22,808 bases of DNA from assembly GCA_937925455.1 (NCBI GenBank), contig CALEWF010000219.1:1-22808 (forward strand), written 5' to 3'. The notes under the pieces were generated by a model. The model was not told the origin of the DNA. It saw nothing but the letters and a program-made list of their open reading frames with translations, and searched no databases. Position 1 is the first letter of the stretch. Every line of letters begins with the position of its first letter. This DNA is from an uncultured Flavobacteriales bacterium (GTDB taxonomy: Bacteria; Bacteroidota; Bacteroidia; CAIKAF01). The position numbers and the translations under genes are program-made. Below, in pieces: positions 13,244 to 21,630 of the stretch.

Positions 13244-15235
13244 ATGAAAAATATGAAAATATTAACCGCCCTTCCCTTCTTTTTTGTACTATCATCATTA
13301 TTTTCTGTTACAGCTCAAAATGTTGACTTTTCTTTGGAAAACTTTTCCGGTAATAAAAGCGGTTTAAGAAAAGCCATTAAAAATCTAAAAAAAGGAGATG
13401 CTTATTACTATGGAACCAATCGTGGATATAATCAAGCTGTATTATATTACCTTAAGGCGTATGAACTAAATCCAAATAATGCATATTTAAATTATAAAAT
13501 TGCCAATTGTTACCTTAATTCGCTTGAGAAATACAATGCATTAAAATATGCTGAAAAAGCCTATGAATTAGACCCCAATGCTGCACCCGATTTAGATTAT
13601 GTACTTGGAATGTCTTATCAACAAAAGCTAAAATTTGATGAAGCTATAGAGGCTTTTAATCGTTTTAAGAATAAAACTAAAAGTACAGATACTTTAAAGT
13701 GGGTTCAGAAGAGAATTGAGGAATGCATGAATGGCAAGGAATTTATAAAGAAGAAAGAATATGTGGTTGAAAATGTTGGTGAAGTAATAAATACCCCTTA
13801 TGCGGAGTATGTGCCCTTAATTAAAGCTGATGAATCAGTGTTGGTCTTTACATCTCGTCGTCCGGATGAAAATTCTAAAAAGCGAAGAAAAAGTACAATA
13901 TCTAATTTTGATTACGATTATTATGAAAATATTTACCGATCTATTAATAAAGGTGTAAATGGTTGGGATACGCCCTCACGGCTGCCAGCTCCAATCAATG
14001 TTCCCAAAAAACACAGTGCATCGGTTAGTTTATCGCTCGATGGCTCGGTGATATACATGTACAAGTCAAATAATAACGGGGATATTTATTATTCAAAATT
14101 AAACGGGAATGATTGGTCTAATCCTAAAGAACTTCCCGGAAAAATAAATACCAAGAAATATACAGAATCACACATTACCGTTTCTTTTGATGGAAAAACA
14201 GCTTACATCGTATCTGATCGTCCCGGTGGCTTTGGAGGAAAAGATATTTGGAAATCAGAACTACAGGATGATAATACCTGGAGCGAACCCGTGAATTTGG
14301 GACCTACCATTAACACAGAATATGATGAAGATGGTGTGTTTTTACATCCTGATGGAAAAACCTTGTATTTTAGTTCTCGTGGCCACAATACCATGGGTGG
14401 CTTTGATATTTTTGAAACAGAATTTAAAAATGGCGAATGGATCAAGCCTTCTAATATGGGCTATCCGATTAACAGTCCGGATGATGATGTGTTTTTTGTG
14501 ATCACTGCCGATGGAAGAAATGCATATCTATCCTCTGTTAAAGAAAATGGCTATGGCAAACAGGATATTTATGTAATCAGACCTTTTGAGAAGAAGGTTT
14601 TCAAAGAGTTCCAAATGGTTCTATTTAAGGGTATTTTAAAAGACAAAGAAACAAACAAAGAAATTGGAGGAAAAGTAAATATTACTGATAATAAAGAAGC
14701 TAAAGAAATTTTTGAAGCTGATGTAAATTCATCTGATGGTTCCTTTTTGGTATCTTTGCCCGGTGGAAGAAATTATGGAATTGCAGTAGAGTCGGAAGGA
14801 TATTTGTTTCATTCAGAAAATTTTGATTTAATAATACCAAAAGGATTTAAAGAAGTTGAAAAAATTATTTATTTAGAGAAAGTTAAAGCAGGTACTAAGC
14901 TTACTTTAAACAATGTTTTCTTTGATTTCGATAAGTCTGATTTAAAACCAGAATCAAGAGTTGAGCTTAATCGTGCTATTGAATTATTGAATAAATATCC
15001 TAATTTAAAAATAGAAATTGCGGGACATACTGATAATATTGGAAATGATAGTTATAATCAAAAACTTTCAGAAAAACGCGCAAATGCAGTACGTGATTAC
15101 TTAGTAAGTAATGGTTTTTCAGAAAGTAGAATTGTAAAAGTTGTTGGGTATGGATCTTCCTTTCCAATCGAATCTAACGAAACCAAAGAAGGAAGAGCTA
15201 AAAACCGAAGGGTTGAATTTGTAATTGGTGAATAA
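13244..15235 (+). CDS. TPR-PD40-CRD-OmpA protein, PorE-like
   Basis: About 663 aa. A Sec signal peptide (ILTALPFFFVLSSLFSVTAQ) begins soon after the start; ATG 13253 is an equally plausible start. Domains in order: TPR repeats (about 35-150; YYLKAYELNPNNAYLNYKIA, AEKAYELDPNAAP), a PD40/WD40-like beta-propeller (about 185-450, repeated SLDGSVIYMY, SFDGKTAYIVSDRPGG and HPDGKTLYFSSRG blades), a carboxypeptidase-regulatory-like domain (about 465-555) and an OmpA C-terminal peptidoglycan-binding domain (FFDFDKSDLKPES, IEIAGHTDNIG, RAKNRRVEF). This is the architecture of P. gingivalis PorE, a type IX secretion component anchored to peptidoglycan. Unlike PorE as I recall it, no lipobox cysteine is seen. 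Paralogues with this layout are frequent, so a T9SS role is not certain. Confidence 0.88.
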   Translation: MKNMKILTALPFFFVLSSLFSVTAQNVDFSLENFSGNKSGLRKAIKNLKKGDAYYYGTNRGYNQAVLYYLKAYELNPNNAYLNYKIANCYLNSLEKYNALKYAEKAYELDPNAAPDLDYVLGMSYQQKLKFDEAIEAFNRFKNKTKSTDTLKWVQKRIEECMNGKEFIKKKEYVVENVGEVINTPYAEYVPLIKADESVLVFTSRRPDENSKKRRKSTISNFDYDYYENIYRSINKGVNGWDTPSRLPAPINVPKKHSASVSLSLDGSVIYMYKSNNNGDIYYSKLNGNDWSNPKELPGKINTKKYTESHITVSFDGKTAYIVSDRPGGFGGKDIWKSELQDDNTWSEPVNLGPTINTEYDEDGVFLHPDGKTLYFSSRGHNTMGGFDIFETEFKNGEWIKPSNMGYPINSPDDDVFFVITADGRNAYLSSVKENGYGKQDIYVIRPFEKKVFKEFQMVLFKGILKDKETNKEIGGKVNITDNKEAKEIFEADVNSSDGSFLVSLPGGRNYGIAVESEGYLFHSENFDLIIPKGFKEVEKIIYLEKVKAGTKLTLNNVFFDFDKSDLKPESRVELNRAIELLNKYPNLKIEIAGHTDNIGNDSYNQKLSEKRANAVRDYLVSNGFSESRIVKVVGYGSSFPIESNETKEGRAKNRRVEFVIGE

Positions 15236-15290
15236 GATTTGATTTAGTGTAATATTTGGGGAATCAACAGATTTCCTTTTAATTTGATTT

Positions 15291-16214
15291 GTGGAACAGC
15301 GAATTGCTATTATAGACTGCGGTACCAATACATTTAATCTCTTGTTGGCAAAAGTGGATAAGGTCAGCCGGGAGGTAATTTTTTTGCATGAGGAAAAAAG
15401 GGCTGTAAAAATTGGCAAGGGGCTTACTGAAAAAGGAGAGTTTACTACCGAAGCTATGGAGCGTGCCATGGATGTAATATCTGCGTATGCTGCTCAAATT
15501 AAAGATTGGAATGTAGATCAAATAAAAGTTTTTGCAACAGCAGGTTTTAGGATAAGTAAAAATGCTGCGATTTTAATACAACAAGTGTATCATCAAACCG
15601 GTTTAAGAATTGAAGTAATTAGTGGCGAACAGGAAGCTAATCTTATTTACCAAGGGGCAAAACATGCTTATTTGATGACCGATCAGCCTCACATAATTAT
15701 AGATATAGGTGGCGGAAGTACAGAATTTATACTTTGTAGCAATATGGGGATGCAACAATGTTGGAGTTTTGAAGCTGGTGCCAGTCGTTTGCTTGAAATT
15801 TTAAAGCCGTCGGATCCACTTTGTGTTGAGGATATCCAAAGGATTAGAATATATTTACAAGATATCTTAAAGCCGCTCACAGATTGTCTTCCCAGCATAA
15901 TTCCAGTTTTAATTGGAACTTCCGGTTTTTTTGATACATTGGAAGATATGGCTGTTTCAGGTAATTATATTTCTGAACAACCCGGTGCTTTGTATCGCGA
16001 AATACCGACGGATTTGTTTTATCATCTTTACCATTTAATGTTGCCATTAGATGTGCATCAGCGGGCTGTATTTCCCGGAATGATTCCCTTTAGAGCCGAG
16101 ATGATTATGATGGCTTTTGAACTAACCCGTTATATTATGGAGCTATACAAAGTTCAAAAAATTATTACTACGCCTTATTCTATGAAAGAAGGAGCAATTT
16201 TTTCAATGCTATGA
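15291..16214 (+). CDS. Ppx/GppA family phosphatase
   Basis: A 307-aa protein of the exopolyphosphatase/guanosine pentaphosphatase family, with the ASKHA (actin-like) fold. Phosphate-binding motifs are IIDCGTNTFNLL (7-18), the catalytic-glutamate region ISGEQEANLIYQG (110-122, E115 likely the catalytic base) and DIGGGSTEF (138-146). At about 300 aa it is the short form that lacks the HD-like C-terminal domain of E. coli Ppx. It may hydrolyse polyphosphate or pppGpp; sequence alone cannot separate these. The start is GTG at 15291, fitting the conserved N-terminus. It overlaps the downstream DUF6265-like gene by ATGA (16211-16214). Confidence 0.92.
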   Translation: MEQRIAIIDCGTNTFNLLLAKVDKVSREVIFLHEEKRAVKIGKGLTEKGEFTTEAMERAMDVISAYAAQIKDWNVDQIKVFATAGFRISKNAAILIQQVYHQTGLRIEVISGEQEANLIYQGAKHAYLMTDQPHIIIDIGGGSTEFILCSNMGMQQCWSFEAGASRLLEILKPSDPLCVEDIQRIRIYLQDILKPLTDCLPSIIPVLIGTSGFFDTLEDMAVSGNYISEQPGALYREIPTDLFYHLYHLMLPLDVHQRAVFPGMIPFRAEMIMMAFELTRYIMELYKVQKIITTPYSMKEGAIFSML

Positions 16215-16693
16215 AACCTTGGTTAGTATTCCTATTTTTTTATTTCACATTAAGTTTTTTGTTGGTTGCGCAGAAAACTACAGAAGTTGAAAAGTTTCGC
16301 TGGTTAGAAGGAGTATGGCAATGTACAGAATCACCACAAAGTTATGAACGTTGGAATTGGCAAGACGGAAGTCTAAAAGGCGTTGGTTATCAATTAGATT
16401 TAGGAGTTGAAAAAATTTTTGAATGGATAGAAATTACACAAGTTGATGGAAATTTGATTTACAGGGTTCACATTCAAAAAAGCAACAAAAAAACAGATTA
16501 TGTTTTAGACCGAAAAGGTTCTAAATACGTTTTTATTAATACTCTAAATGATTATCCCCAGGTGATAGCCTATCAGCGAATTAATGCAAAGAAGTATAAA
16601 GTAGTCTTATCCATGCTTCGTCCAGATGGTAAAAAAAAGCCAACTGTTTTAACGTTTACAAAGGTAAAAGCTAAAAGCTGGCAGTTTAATTAA
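16211..16693 (+). CDS. Secreted DUF6265-like (lipocalin-like) protein
   Basis: A 160-aa protein with a signal peptide (LVFLFFYFTLSFLLVAQ, about 4-20). The mature part begins with KFRWLEGVWQC and continues with SYERWNWQDGSLKGVGYQL, FEWIEITQVDGNLIYRV and YVFINTLNDYPQVIAYQRI, which matches the beta-barrel pattern of DUF6265 proteins (WLxGxW start, then a 'DFPQ..I.Y' block). The role is unknown; export to periplasm or surface is likely. The start codon overlaps the stop of the Ppx/GppA gene, so the two are translationally coupled. GC-rich repeat copy B begins about 50 bp after the stop. Confidence 0.75.
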   Translation: MKPWLVFLFFYFTLSFLLVAQKTTEVEKFRWLEGVWQCTESPQSYERWNWQDGSLKGVGYQLDLGVEKIFEWIEITQVDGNLIYRVHIQKSNKKTDYVLDRKGSKYVFINTLNDYPQVIAYQRINAKKYKVVLSMLRPDGKKKPTVLTFTKVKAKSWQFN

Positions 16694-16741
16694 AAATATT
16701 TCCAAATTGCCCTTAAATTCTTCTGAAAATACTGATTTATA

Positions 16742-16946
16742 GGGGGGCGGTGGCGGTGTTTCTACGCCTCGTAGGGGGCGGATTTACCCGCTGTTCTTTC
16801 TGCTGCGGATGGTAGTGGAAAGCCCGCAGGGGCGAAGCCCACAGGGCACGGGGTAGCGGGGCTGAGGGCACGAAGACACCGCTACCCCGATGCCCTATGT
16901 GGCTGAGCCCCGAGGACTTGGAACGGACAGCCGCATAAAGCAGCCT
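16742..16946 (-). repeat. GC-rich hairpin repeat, copy B (inverted, variant end)
   Basis: The core 16802-16946 is the reverse complement of copies A and C, from AGGCTG (at 16946) through the long hairpin (16840-16859 with 16879-16901) to CCATCCGCAGCA. Beyond it, reading the minus strand, about 18 bases absent from A and C precede the shared TCCGCCCC, and the end module CCGCCC/GGGCGG is replaced by a different small hairpin (CTACG 16762-16766 with CGTAG 16770-16774) and GGCGGTGGCGG-type sequence. It lies between the convergent DUF6265-like and RNase G genes. Confidence 0.85.
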
Positions 16947-16980
16947 AATTAATATCTATACACGAATGACAGTTTTAGGA

Positions 16981-18549
16981 TTATACCACCTCTACATCAT
17001 CAGGTGTGAAAAACCTGAATTCTAAAAATTGATATGAATCCCGGCTTTCTAATGTAAATTGCTTTTTAAACTCTTTGCGCCATTTTTTGTAGATGGATGA
17101 AAATAATCCTTTTTTAAGATAAGCCTCTACAAAAGGATGGACAATGAGTTTGAGTGGTTTTTTTACTGAATTGTCTTTAAGCAGATTGTGAAGTTTGATT
17201 TTTATTTCATCAACCAATACCAAAGAAGCACTTACCTTTCCTGAACCAGCACACGAAGGGCAAACCTCTGTAGTTTCAATGTTAATCTGAGGACGCACCC
17301 GTTCACGGGTTATTTGTATTAAGCCAATTTTTGAAGGAGGCAACACATTATGTTTGGCTTTATCATCCTTCATGGCTTCTTTCATTTTTTTATACAAAAT
17401 CTTTTTGTTTTCGGCTTTGTACATGTCAATGAAATCAACCACGATAATACCACCTATATCACGCAAGCGAAGCTGGCGGGCTATTTCTTCAGCAGCTTCC
17501 AGGTTTACAGCCAAAGCACTGTTTTCTTGATTTTCGCCGCTTTTTACGTTATTGCCGCTGTTTACGTCTATTACGTGTAGCGCTTCGGTATGTTCAATGA
17601 TTAGATATGCCCCGCTTTTAAGCGGCACATTTCTGCCAAAAAGTGTTTTTATTTGTTTATTGATGCCAAAATGCTCAAATATGGGAATTTTACTTTGATA
17701 AAGTTTAACATCTTTTTCCTTATCCGGAAAGTTATTATGTACGTAAGCCCGGATTTCTTCAAAGTAATTCTTATCATTTACATAAATGTGGTCAAAGGTG
17801 AAGTTCTTATTTACCATATCGCGCAGCATAGTAGAAGCACGATTTAGTTCGCCAAGAACTTTCTCTGGGGCTTTGGCCACTTTCATGTTATTAAAAATCT
17901 CGTCCCAGCGAGACATTAGTTCCTGCATGTCTTTTTCCAGGTCTGCTACTGTTTGATTTTCTGCTGCAGTTCGAACTATTACCCCAAAGTTTTTGGGGAT
18001 AAATGACTGAACAATTTTTTTTAGCCGTTCCCTTTCAGCAGTATCTCGTATTTTGCTGGAAACAGAAACTTTATCAGAAAAGGGTACTAATACAACATAT
18101 CTGCCTGGAAACGATAATTCACAACTCAGGCGTGGTCCTTTTTGAGAAATGGGCTCTTTAGCAATTTTTACCAAAACCAAGCTACCGGGTTTTAATACAT
18201 CCCCGATTTTTCCATCTTTTTGAATCTCCGGCTCAAACTTGAAATACATCAAGTTTGAGGATTTTTGTTTCCCGGATGTTACATCCTGCACATATTTATT
18301 TAAAGACCGGATTTGAGGTCCTAGGTCAAGATAATGCAGAAAGGCATCTTTTTCATAGCCTACATCAACAAAGGCAGCATTAAGATTGGGGATTACTCTT
18401 GATACTTTAGCTAAGTAATAATCTCCAACATTGAATGCATAATTATTTTTTTCCTTGTTTAGTTCAACAAGGTCTTTGCCTTTTAATAATGCTATGGAAA
18501 CTTCTTCCGGAGAAACGTTTACTATTAAATCGTTGCTCACGGTGTTCAA
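16981..18549 (-). CDS. rng: Ribonuclease G/E family endoribonuclease
   Basis: A 522-aa endoribonuclease of the RNase E/G family, acting in rRNA maturation and mRNA decay. The S1 RNA-binding domain (about 35-130) shows YLAKVSRVIPNLNAAFVDVGY and AFLHYLD. The catalytic DNase I-like domain has metal-binding aspartates in LHVIDVNSGN (D328) and IVVDFIDM (D372). The zinc-link cysteines are C430 and C433 in EVCPSCAGSGK. The C-terminal part (about 440-522) matches the RNase G small domain. There is no long RNase E-type tail, so RNase G is the better name. It is the last gene of the HU-TPR-COX24-rng group, 45 bp after the mini-gene, and its 3' end faces repeat copy B. Confidence 0.94.
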   Translation of the reverse strand: MNTVSNDLIVNVSPEEVSIALLKGKDLVELNKEKNNYAFNVGDYYLAKVSRVIPNLNAAFVDVGYEKDAFLHYLDLGPQIRSLNKYVQDVTSGKQKSSNLMYFKFEPEIQKDGKIGDVLKPGSLVLVKIAKEPISQKGPRLSCELSFPGRYVVLVPFSDKVSVSSKIRDTAERERLKKIVQSFIPKNFGVIVRTAAENQTVADLEKDMQELMSRWDEIFNNMKVAKAPEKVLGELNRASTMLRDMVNKNFTFDHIYVNDKNYFEEIRAYVHNNFPDKEKDVKLYQSKIPIFEHFGINKQIKTLFGRNVPLKSGAYLIIEHTEALHVIDVNSGNNVKSGENQENSALAVNLEAAEEIARQLRLRDIGGIIVVDFIDMYKAENKKILYKKMKEAMKDDKAKHNVLPPSKIGLIQITRERVRPQINIETTEVCPSCAGSGKVSASLVLVDEIKIKLHNLLKDNSVKKPLKLIVHPFVEAYLKKGLFSSIYKKWRKEFKKQFTLESRDSYQFLEFRFFTPDDVEVV

Positions 18550-18594
18550 TATTTAAATTATGTAACGGATATTTCCCGCTGTACAGGTGGTCTG

Positions 18595-18690
18595 TTAGCG
18601 GTTTTTCTTTTTGTGCCTGTTTTTACGCAGTCTTTTTTTCCGTTTGTGTGTGTTCATTTTGTGTCTTTTTCTCTTCTTTCCACTTGGCAT
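18595..18690 (-). CDS. AURKAIP1/COX24-domain mini-protein (mS38-like)
   Basis: A 31-codon gene on the minus strand from ATG (18690) to TAA (18595-18597). The product begins MPSGKKRKRHKMNTHKRKKR and continues with LRKNRHKKKNR. It is extremely basic, with no acidic residue. This is the pattern of the AURKAIP1/COX24 (PF08213) family, whose mitochondrial member is ribosomal protein mS38; bacterial copies in Bacteroidota start MPSGKKRKRHKM. A ribosome-associated role is therefore likely. It lies 5 bp after the TPR gene and 45 bp before rng, so it is probably co-transcribed with both. It is short enough to be missed by length-filtered gene callers. Confidence 0.85.
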   Translation of the reverse strand: MPSGKKRKRHKMNTHKRKKRLRKNRHKKKNR

Positions 18691-18695
18691 AATTT

Positions 18696-19556
18696 TTAGT
18701 TTTTATTGTTAGACTTTAATTTTATTTCCTGCATGTAAAGTTCAATTTGATCCTTTACTACTTGTTCCTGCTGTAATTCCTTGTATTTATTCAGAAATAT
18801 AAGAGCAGAATCGGTTTCACCCATTTTTGCATAGGTGTCGCCAATAAAAAAATAAGCTTCATCAAGCTTTGGATCAACAGCCAATGCCTGGCGATAACGA
18901 TCCAATGCTTTTTGAAACTGGCCCGAAAATACAGAAAAATGTCCTAATTGTAAAATTGCACGGGTGTTAGTTGGATTTTTATCTACTACATCTCGTAAAA
19001 GGCCAATACCTTCCATCGGGCTACCCTGCCCTGATTCTACTAAGCATACTCCTAATCCAATTTTGGCATCTGCATTTTCCGGATCTAATTTTAAAATAGT
19101 TTCAAAAACTGCTTTCCCCCGATTATATGCCCATTGCCGGTCATCTCCTTTTAAAAAGGAGGCCATTTGCAAATAGCGATTTCCTGCATTTAACCAATCT
19201 TCTTTAGATTGAGTAAGCTCTGCCTTATCTTCGGCATAAATAGCTGCAATGGCCGGACGCATTTGTTTGTCCCAAAATCGGATGATGGAATCTAAATATT
19301 GAATTTTAATATTTCCTTGTGAAATGGCATACATGGTTTCAAATCCGTTAAGCTTAGCCACATCGGTTCCAGAAAGTTCTTTTTTTACCTCGTTTATTTG
19401 TTGATTAATATCTTCTTTGAATTTTTCTGCCTGTTGTTCTCTTATTTTAGAGACTGGTTCTGTACGGGGTAAAATATAAACCACATAAAATACGGCAAGC
19501 GATGCTGTAATAAGCATCGCTTGCAATATCCAATGTTTTTTCGACTTTTTGTTCAT
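18696..19556 (-). CDS. Membrane-anchored TPR protein
   Basis: About 286 aa from the preferred ATG at 19556; an upstream ATG at 19583 would add nine residues. One N-terminal membrane segment (ILQAMLITASLAVFYVVYIL) anchors a soluble domain made of a charged helical linker (about 40-70) and at least three TPR-like units (AVFETILKLDPENADAKIGLG, NTRAILQLGHFSVFSGQFQKAL, LDRYRQALAVDPKLDEAYFFIG). The orientation is not certain, though the basic residues before the segment favour a periplasmic repeat domain. It lies between HU and the COX24-like gene on the same strand. It is probably a protein-interaction scaffold; no specific partner is evident. Confidence 0.82.
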   Translation of the reverse strand: MNKKSKKHWILQAMLITASLAVFYVVYILPRTEPVSKIREQQAEKFKEDINQQINEVKKELSGTDVAKLNGFETMYAISQGNIKIQYLDSIIRFWDKQMRPAIAAIYAEDKAELTQSKEDWLNAGNRYLQMASFLKGDDRQWAYNRGKAVFETILKLDPENADAKIGLGVCLVESGQGSPMEGIGLLRDVVDKNPTNTRAILQLGHFSVFSGQFQKALDRYRQALAVDPKLDEAYFFIGDTYAKMGETDSALIFLNKYKELQQEQVVKDQIELYMQEIKLKSNNKN

Positions 19557-19592
19557 GGATGCAACCCTGTGAAATGGGTGCAAAGGTGCGAA

Positions 19593-19877
19593 TTATTTTG
19601 TTTTCTTTTTCACCTGATTGGCAAATGATTTAGCAGGCTTAAAAGCCGGAATGTTGTGTTCTGGGATGATAATGGTCTGATTTTTTGAAATGTTGCGGCC
19701 TTTTTTCTGAGCACGTTTTTTAATAATAAAGCTACCAAATCCGCGTAGATAAACATTGTTACCATTTATCATTGATTCTTTCACGACTTTCATAAAAGCT
19801 TCTACGGTAGTTTGAACCGCTATTTTCTCAATACCGGTTGATTCAGCAATCTTGTTTACGATATCTGCTTTTGTCAT
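19593..19877 (-). CDS. HU family DNA-binding protein
   Basis: A 94-aa histone-like protein of the HU/IHF family. It starts MTKADIVNKIAESTGI, as typical HU does, with the dimerisation helices (about 1-45). Next come the beta-arm block VYLRGFGSFIIKKRAQKKGRN (about 53-73), the DNA-intercalating tip (EHNIP, proline P77 in the usual position) and the closing FKPAKSFANQVK helix. It bends and compacts DNA non-specifically. It is the first gene of the leftward group HU-TPR-COX24-rng, divergent from mutY, and carries an exact -7 box upstream. The lysine-rich tail is normal for the family. Confidence 0.95.
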   Translation of the reverse strand: MTKADIVNKIAESTGIEKIAVQTTVEAFMKVVKESMINGNNVYLRGFGSFIIKKRAQKKGRNISKNQTIIIPEHNIPAFKPAKSFANQVKKKTK

Positions 19878-19917
19878 ATAGATAAGTATTTATATTTGTT
19901 TAACTTAATAAGTTTTG

Positions 19918-19925
19918 CAAAGTTA
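19918..19925 (-). promoter_or_regulatory. -7 box (TAACTTTG) of the HU operon
   Basis: On the minus strand this reads TAACTTTG then CAAAAC, an exact TAnnTTTG match about 40 bp before the HU ATG. A TTTG lies further upstream at a slightly longer distance than usual (24 bp). It should drive HU and the genes behind it. Confidence 0.55.
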
Positions 19926-19982
19926 AGTTTTTCATTGATATACATTTACCAAACAAGGCATTTATTATTTTGTTTACAATAC

Positions 19983-21044
19983 ATGAATTTTTCTGAAAAA
20001 ATTATTGGCTGGTATTTAAAAAATAAACGAGAATTGCCTTGGAGGGAAACAAAAGACCCTTACGCCATCTGGCTTTCAGAAATAATTCTTCAACAAACCC
20101 GAGTTACGCAGGGATTAGATTATTTTCATCGTTTTTTGGAAGCATTTCCCACTATTTTTCATTTGGCTGAAGCTACGGAAGACGAAGTATTGAAATTATG
20201 GCAGGGGTTAGGATATTATTCCAGGGCAAGAAACATGCATGCAGCAGCCCGAGAAATTGTTACAACGTATGGGGGTGTTTTCCCAGATAATTATTCTGCC
20301 ATACGTTCATTAAAAGGGGTGGGCGATTATACCGCCGCTGCCATTGCCAGTTTTGCATTTGGATTGCCGTATCCGGTAATGGATGGCAACGTAATACGTG
20401 TAATTTCACGCTATTTTGGAATAGCTGAGCCCTGTGATAAAGCAGAAGGGAAAGCTCAAATTCAAAAAGCTCTTTACTCGGTTTTTGATACCAAGCATCC
20501 GTCTGAATTTAATCAGGCCATCATGGAGTTTGGGGCATTACAGTGTATTCCAGCAAATCCTACTTGTAAAAACTGTATATTAAAAGACAGTTGTGTGGCT
20601 ATAGAAAAAGGTATGGTGAAAGAATTGCCGGTAAAATCTTCTAAACCCGCAGTGAAATCGAGGTTTTTTAACTATTTAGTGATTCATGATGGGGATGATA
20701 CAATCATAAAACAGCGTGGACCTGGGGACATTTGGCAAGGATTGTATGAATTTCCATTGATTGAAACCTCAGTGGCAATATCTCCGGGTGAATTAATGAA
20801 GCATCCGGATTGGAAATATTTAAAAGGCAAACATTCTTGGAAAATTATTAAAATTCATAGCGGTATTCGCCACAAATTATCACATCGAATCTTGCATGTA
20901 ACATTTTACGAGATTGCCGGAAAAATTAACAGATTGCCTCTTGGTGCAATGAAAATCAAAAAAGAAAACCTGATGGATTTTGCAGTGCCGGTGCTTATTG
21001 AAAAATATTTAAAAACAAATAAATCGTTACTTTGCTTTTACTGA
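19983..21044 (+). CDS. mutY: MutY, adenine DNA glycosylase
   Basis: A 353-aa base-excision repair enzyme that removes adenine mispaired with 8-oxoguanine. Numbering from ATG 19983: catalytic E33 in SEIILQQTRV, the helix-hairpin-helix LKGVGDYTAAA (110-120) with D134 in VMDGNVIRV, and the [4Fe-4S] ligands C188, C195, C198 and C204 in C-x6-C-x2-C-x5-C spacing. The C-terminal NUDIX-like 8-oxoG recognition domain (about 225-350) includes DIWQGLYEFPLIE and HKLSHRILHVTFYEI. Upstream in-frame codons (from 19896) would add 29 residues not typical of MutY and run into the HU promoter region. The 3' end overlaps the convergent DUF2911 gene by 18 bp. Confidence 0.96.
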   Translation: MNFSEKIIGWYLKNKRELPWRETKDPYAIWLSEIILQQTRVTQGLDYFHRFLEAFPTIFHLAEATEDEVLKLWQGLGYYSRARNMHAAAREIVTTYGGVFPDNYSAIRSLKGVGDYTAAAIASFAFGLPYPVMDGNVIRVISRYFGIAEPCDKAEGKAQIQKALYSVFDTKHPSEFNQAIMEFGALQCIPANPTCKNCILKDSCVAIEKGMVKELPVKSSKPAVKSRFFNYLVIHDGDDTIIKQRGPGDIWQGLYEFPLIETSVAISPGELMKHPDWKYLKGKHSWKIIKIHSGIRHKLSHRILHVTFYEIAGKINRLPLGAMKIKKENLMDFAVPVLIEKYLKTNKSLLCFY

Positions 21045-21602
21045 AAAGGAAATTTCTAATTTTTCCCAAACTAAGATAATTTCATTTTTTTCAATTATAA
21101 AATCCAAACGTTCAGCTAATGGTTCGTGGGTTTTGGAAGCAACCTTTATACGTAATACATCCTTTGATGCATCATAATCGTATGCTCCCCATTGATCCCA
21201 AACGGAATTAAAGATAATCGTCCACTCATTTTCTCCGGGGATGGTAAATAACCCATATTTCCCCGCTTTTAACTCCTGGCCTTCAATCAGTACATCTTTT
21301 GAAAATTCAATATTGGTGGCTTCATTGGCGCCGGTTCTCCAAACTTCATTATAAGGTACCAATGCTCCCCAAATCTGGCGGCTTTTTACAGCTGGTGAGC
21401 CATAGTTTATGGTAATTTTTACACCATCAATCATCCCGGTAGTCATTTTTAAAGGGCTGGGTCTATCTTCTTTAATCTCTGTTCGGGATGTTAAAGAATC
21501 TATGCTTAATTCGTTAGATTTGGTTGGAGTAACTTCATTTTTTTTACCACAAGCAAATAACAAAATAATAAAAACATAAAAAATTATTTGGATTAACTGC
21601 AT
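21027..21602 (-). CDS. DUF2911 lipoprotein
   Basis: A 191-aa lipoprotein with signal sequence IIFYVFIILLFAC (lipobox LFAC, C18). The mature domain matches DUF2911: PSPLKMTTGMIDGVKITINYG, KSRQIWGALVPYNEVWRTGA, AGKYGLFTIPGENEWTIIFN, WGAYDYDASKDVLRIKV. The family is widespread in Bacteroidota and of unknown function; the fold is expected to be mostly beta. It is convergent with mutY (18-bp overlap) and divergent from the SH3 lipoprotein, with an interleaved pair of -7 boxes between the two. Its localisation is the outer or inner membrane facing the periplasm or surface; it cannot be resolved further. Confidence 0.9.
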   Translation of the reverse strand: MQLIQIIFYVFIILLFACGKKNEVTPTKSNELSIDSLTSRTEIKEDRPSPLKMTTGMIDGVKITINYGSPAVKSRQIWGALVPYNEVWRTGANEATNIEFSKDVLIEGQELKAGKYGLFTIPGENEWTIIFNSVWDQWGAYDYDASKDVLRIKVASKTHEPLAERLDFIIEKNEIILVWEKLEISFSVKAK

Positions 21603-21607
21603 ACTTG

Positions 21608-21615
21608 TATATTTG
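21608..21615 (+). promoter_or_regulatory. Promoter of the SH3 lipoprotein gene (TTTG-N17-TATATTTG)
   Basis: TATATTTG matches the -7 consensus exactly, and TTTG at 21587-21590 sits 17 bp upstream as a -33 element. The start would be near 21621, about 28 nt before ATG 21649. This is the best two-part promoter in the window. Confidence 0.6.
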
Positions 21616-21630
21616 ATAGATTCATCACAT

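Noticed and set aside
15119..15521. Two overlapping minus-strand ORFs across the end of the PorE-like gene and the start of the Ppx/GppA gene
   Set aside because: They are antisense to two genes with clear domains and show no motif; opposite-strand shadows.
19896..19982. 29-residue N-terminal extension of MutY
   Set aside because: MutY proteins normally begin close to the WYLKNKRELPWR block, and the extension overlaps the HU promoter region.
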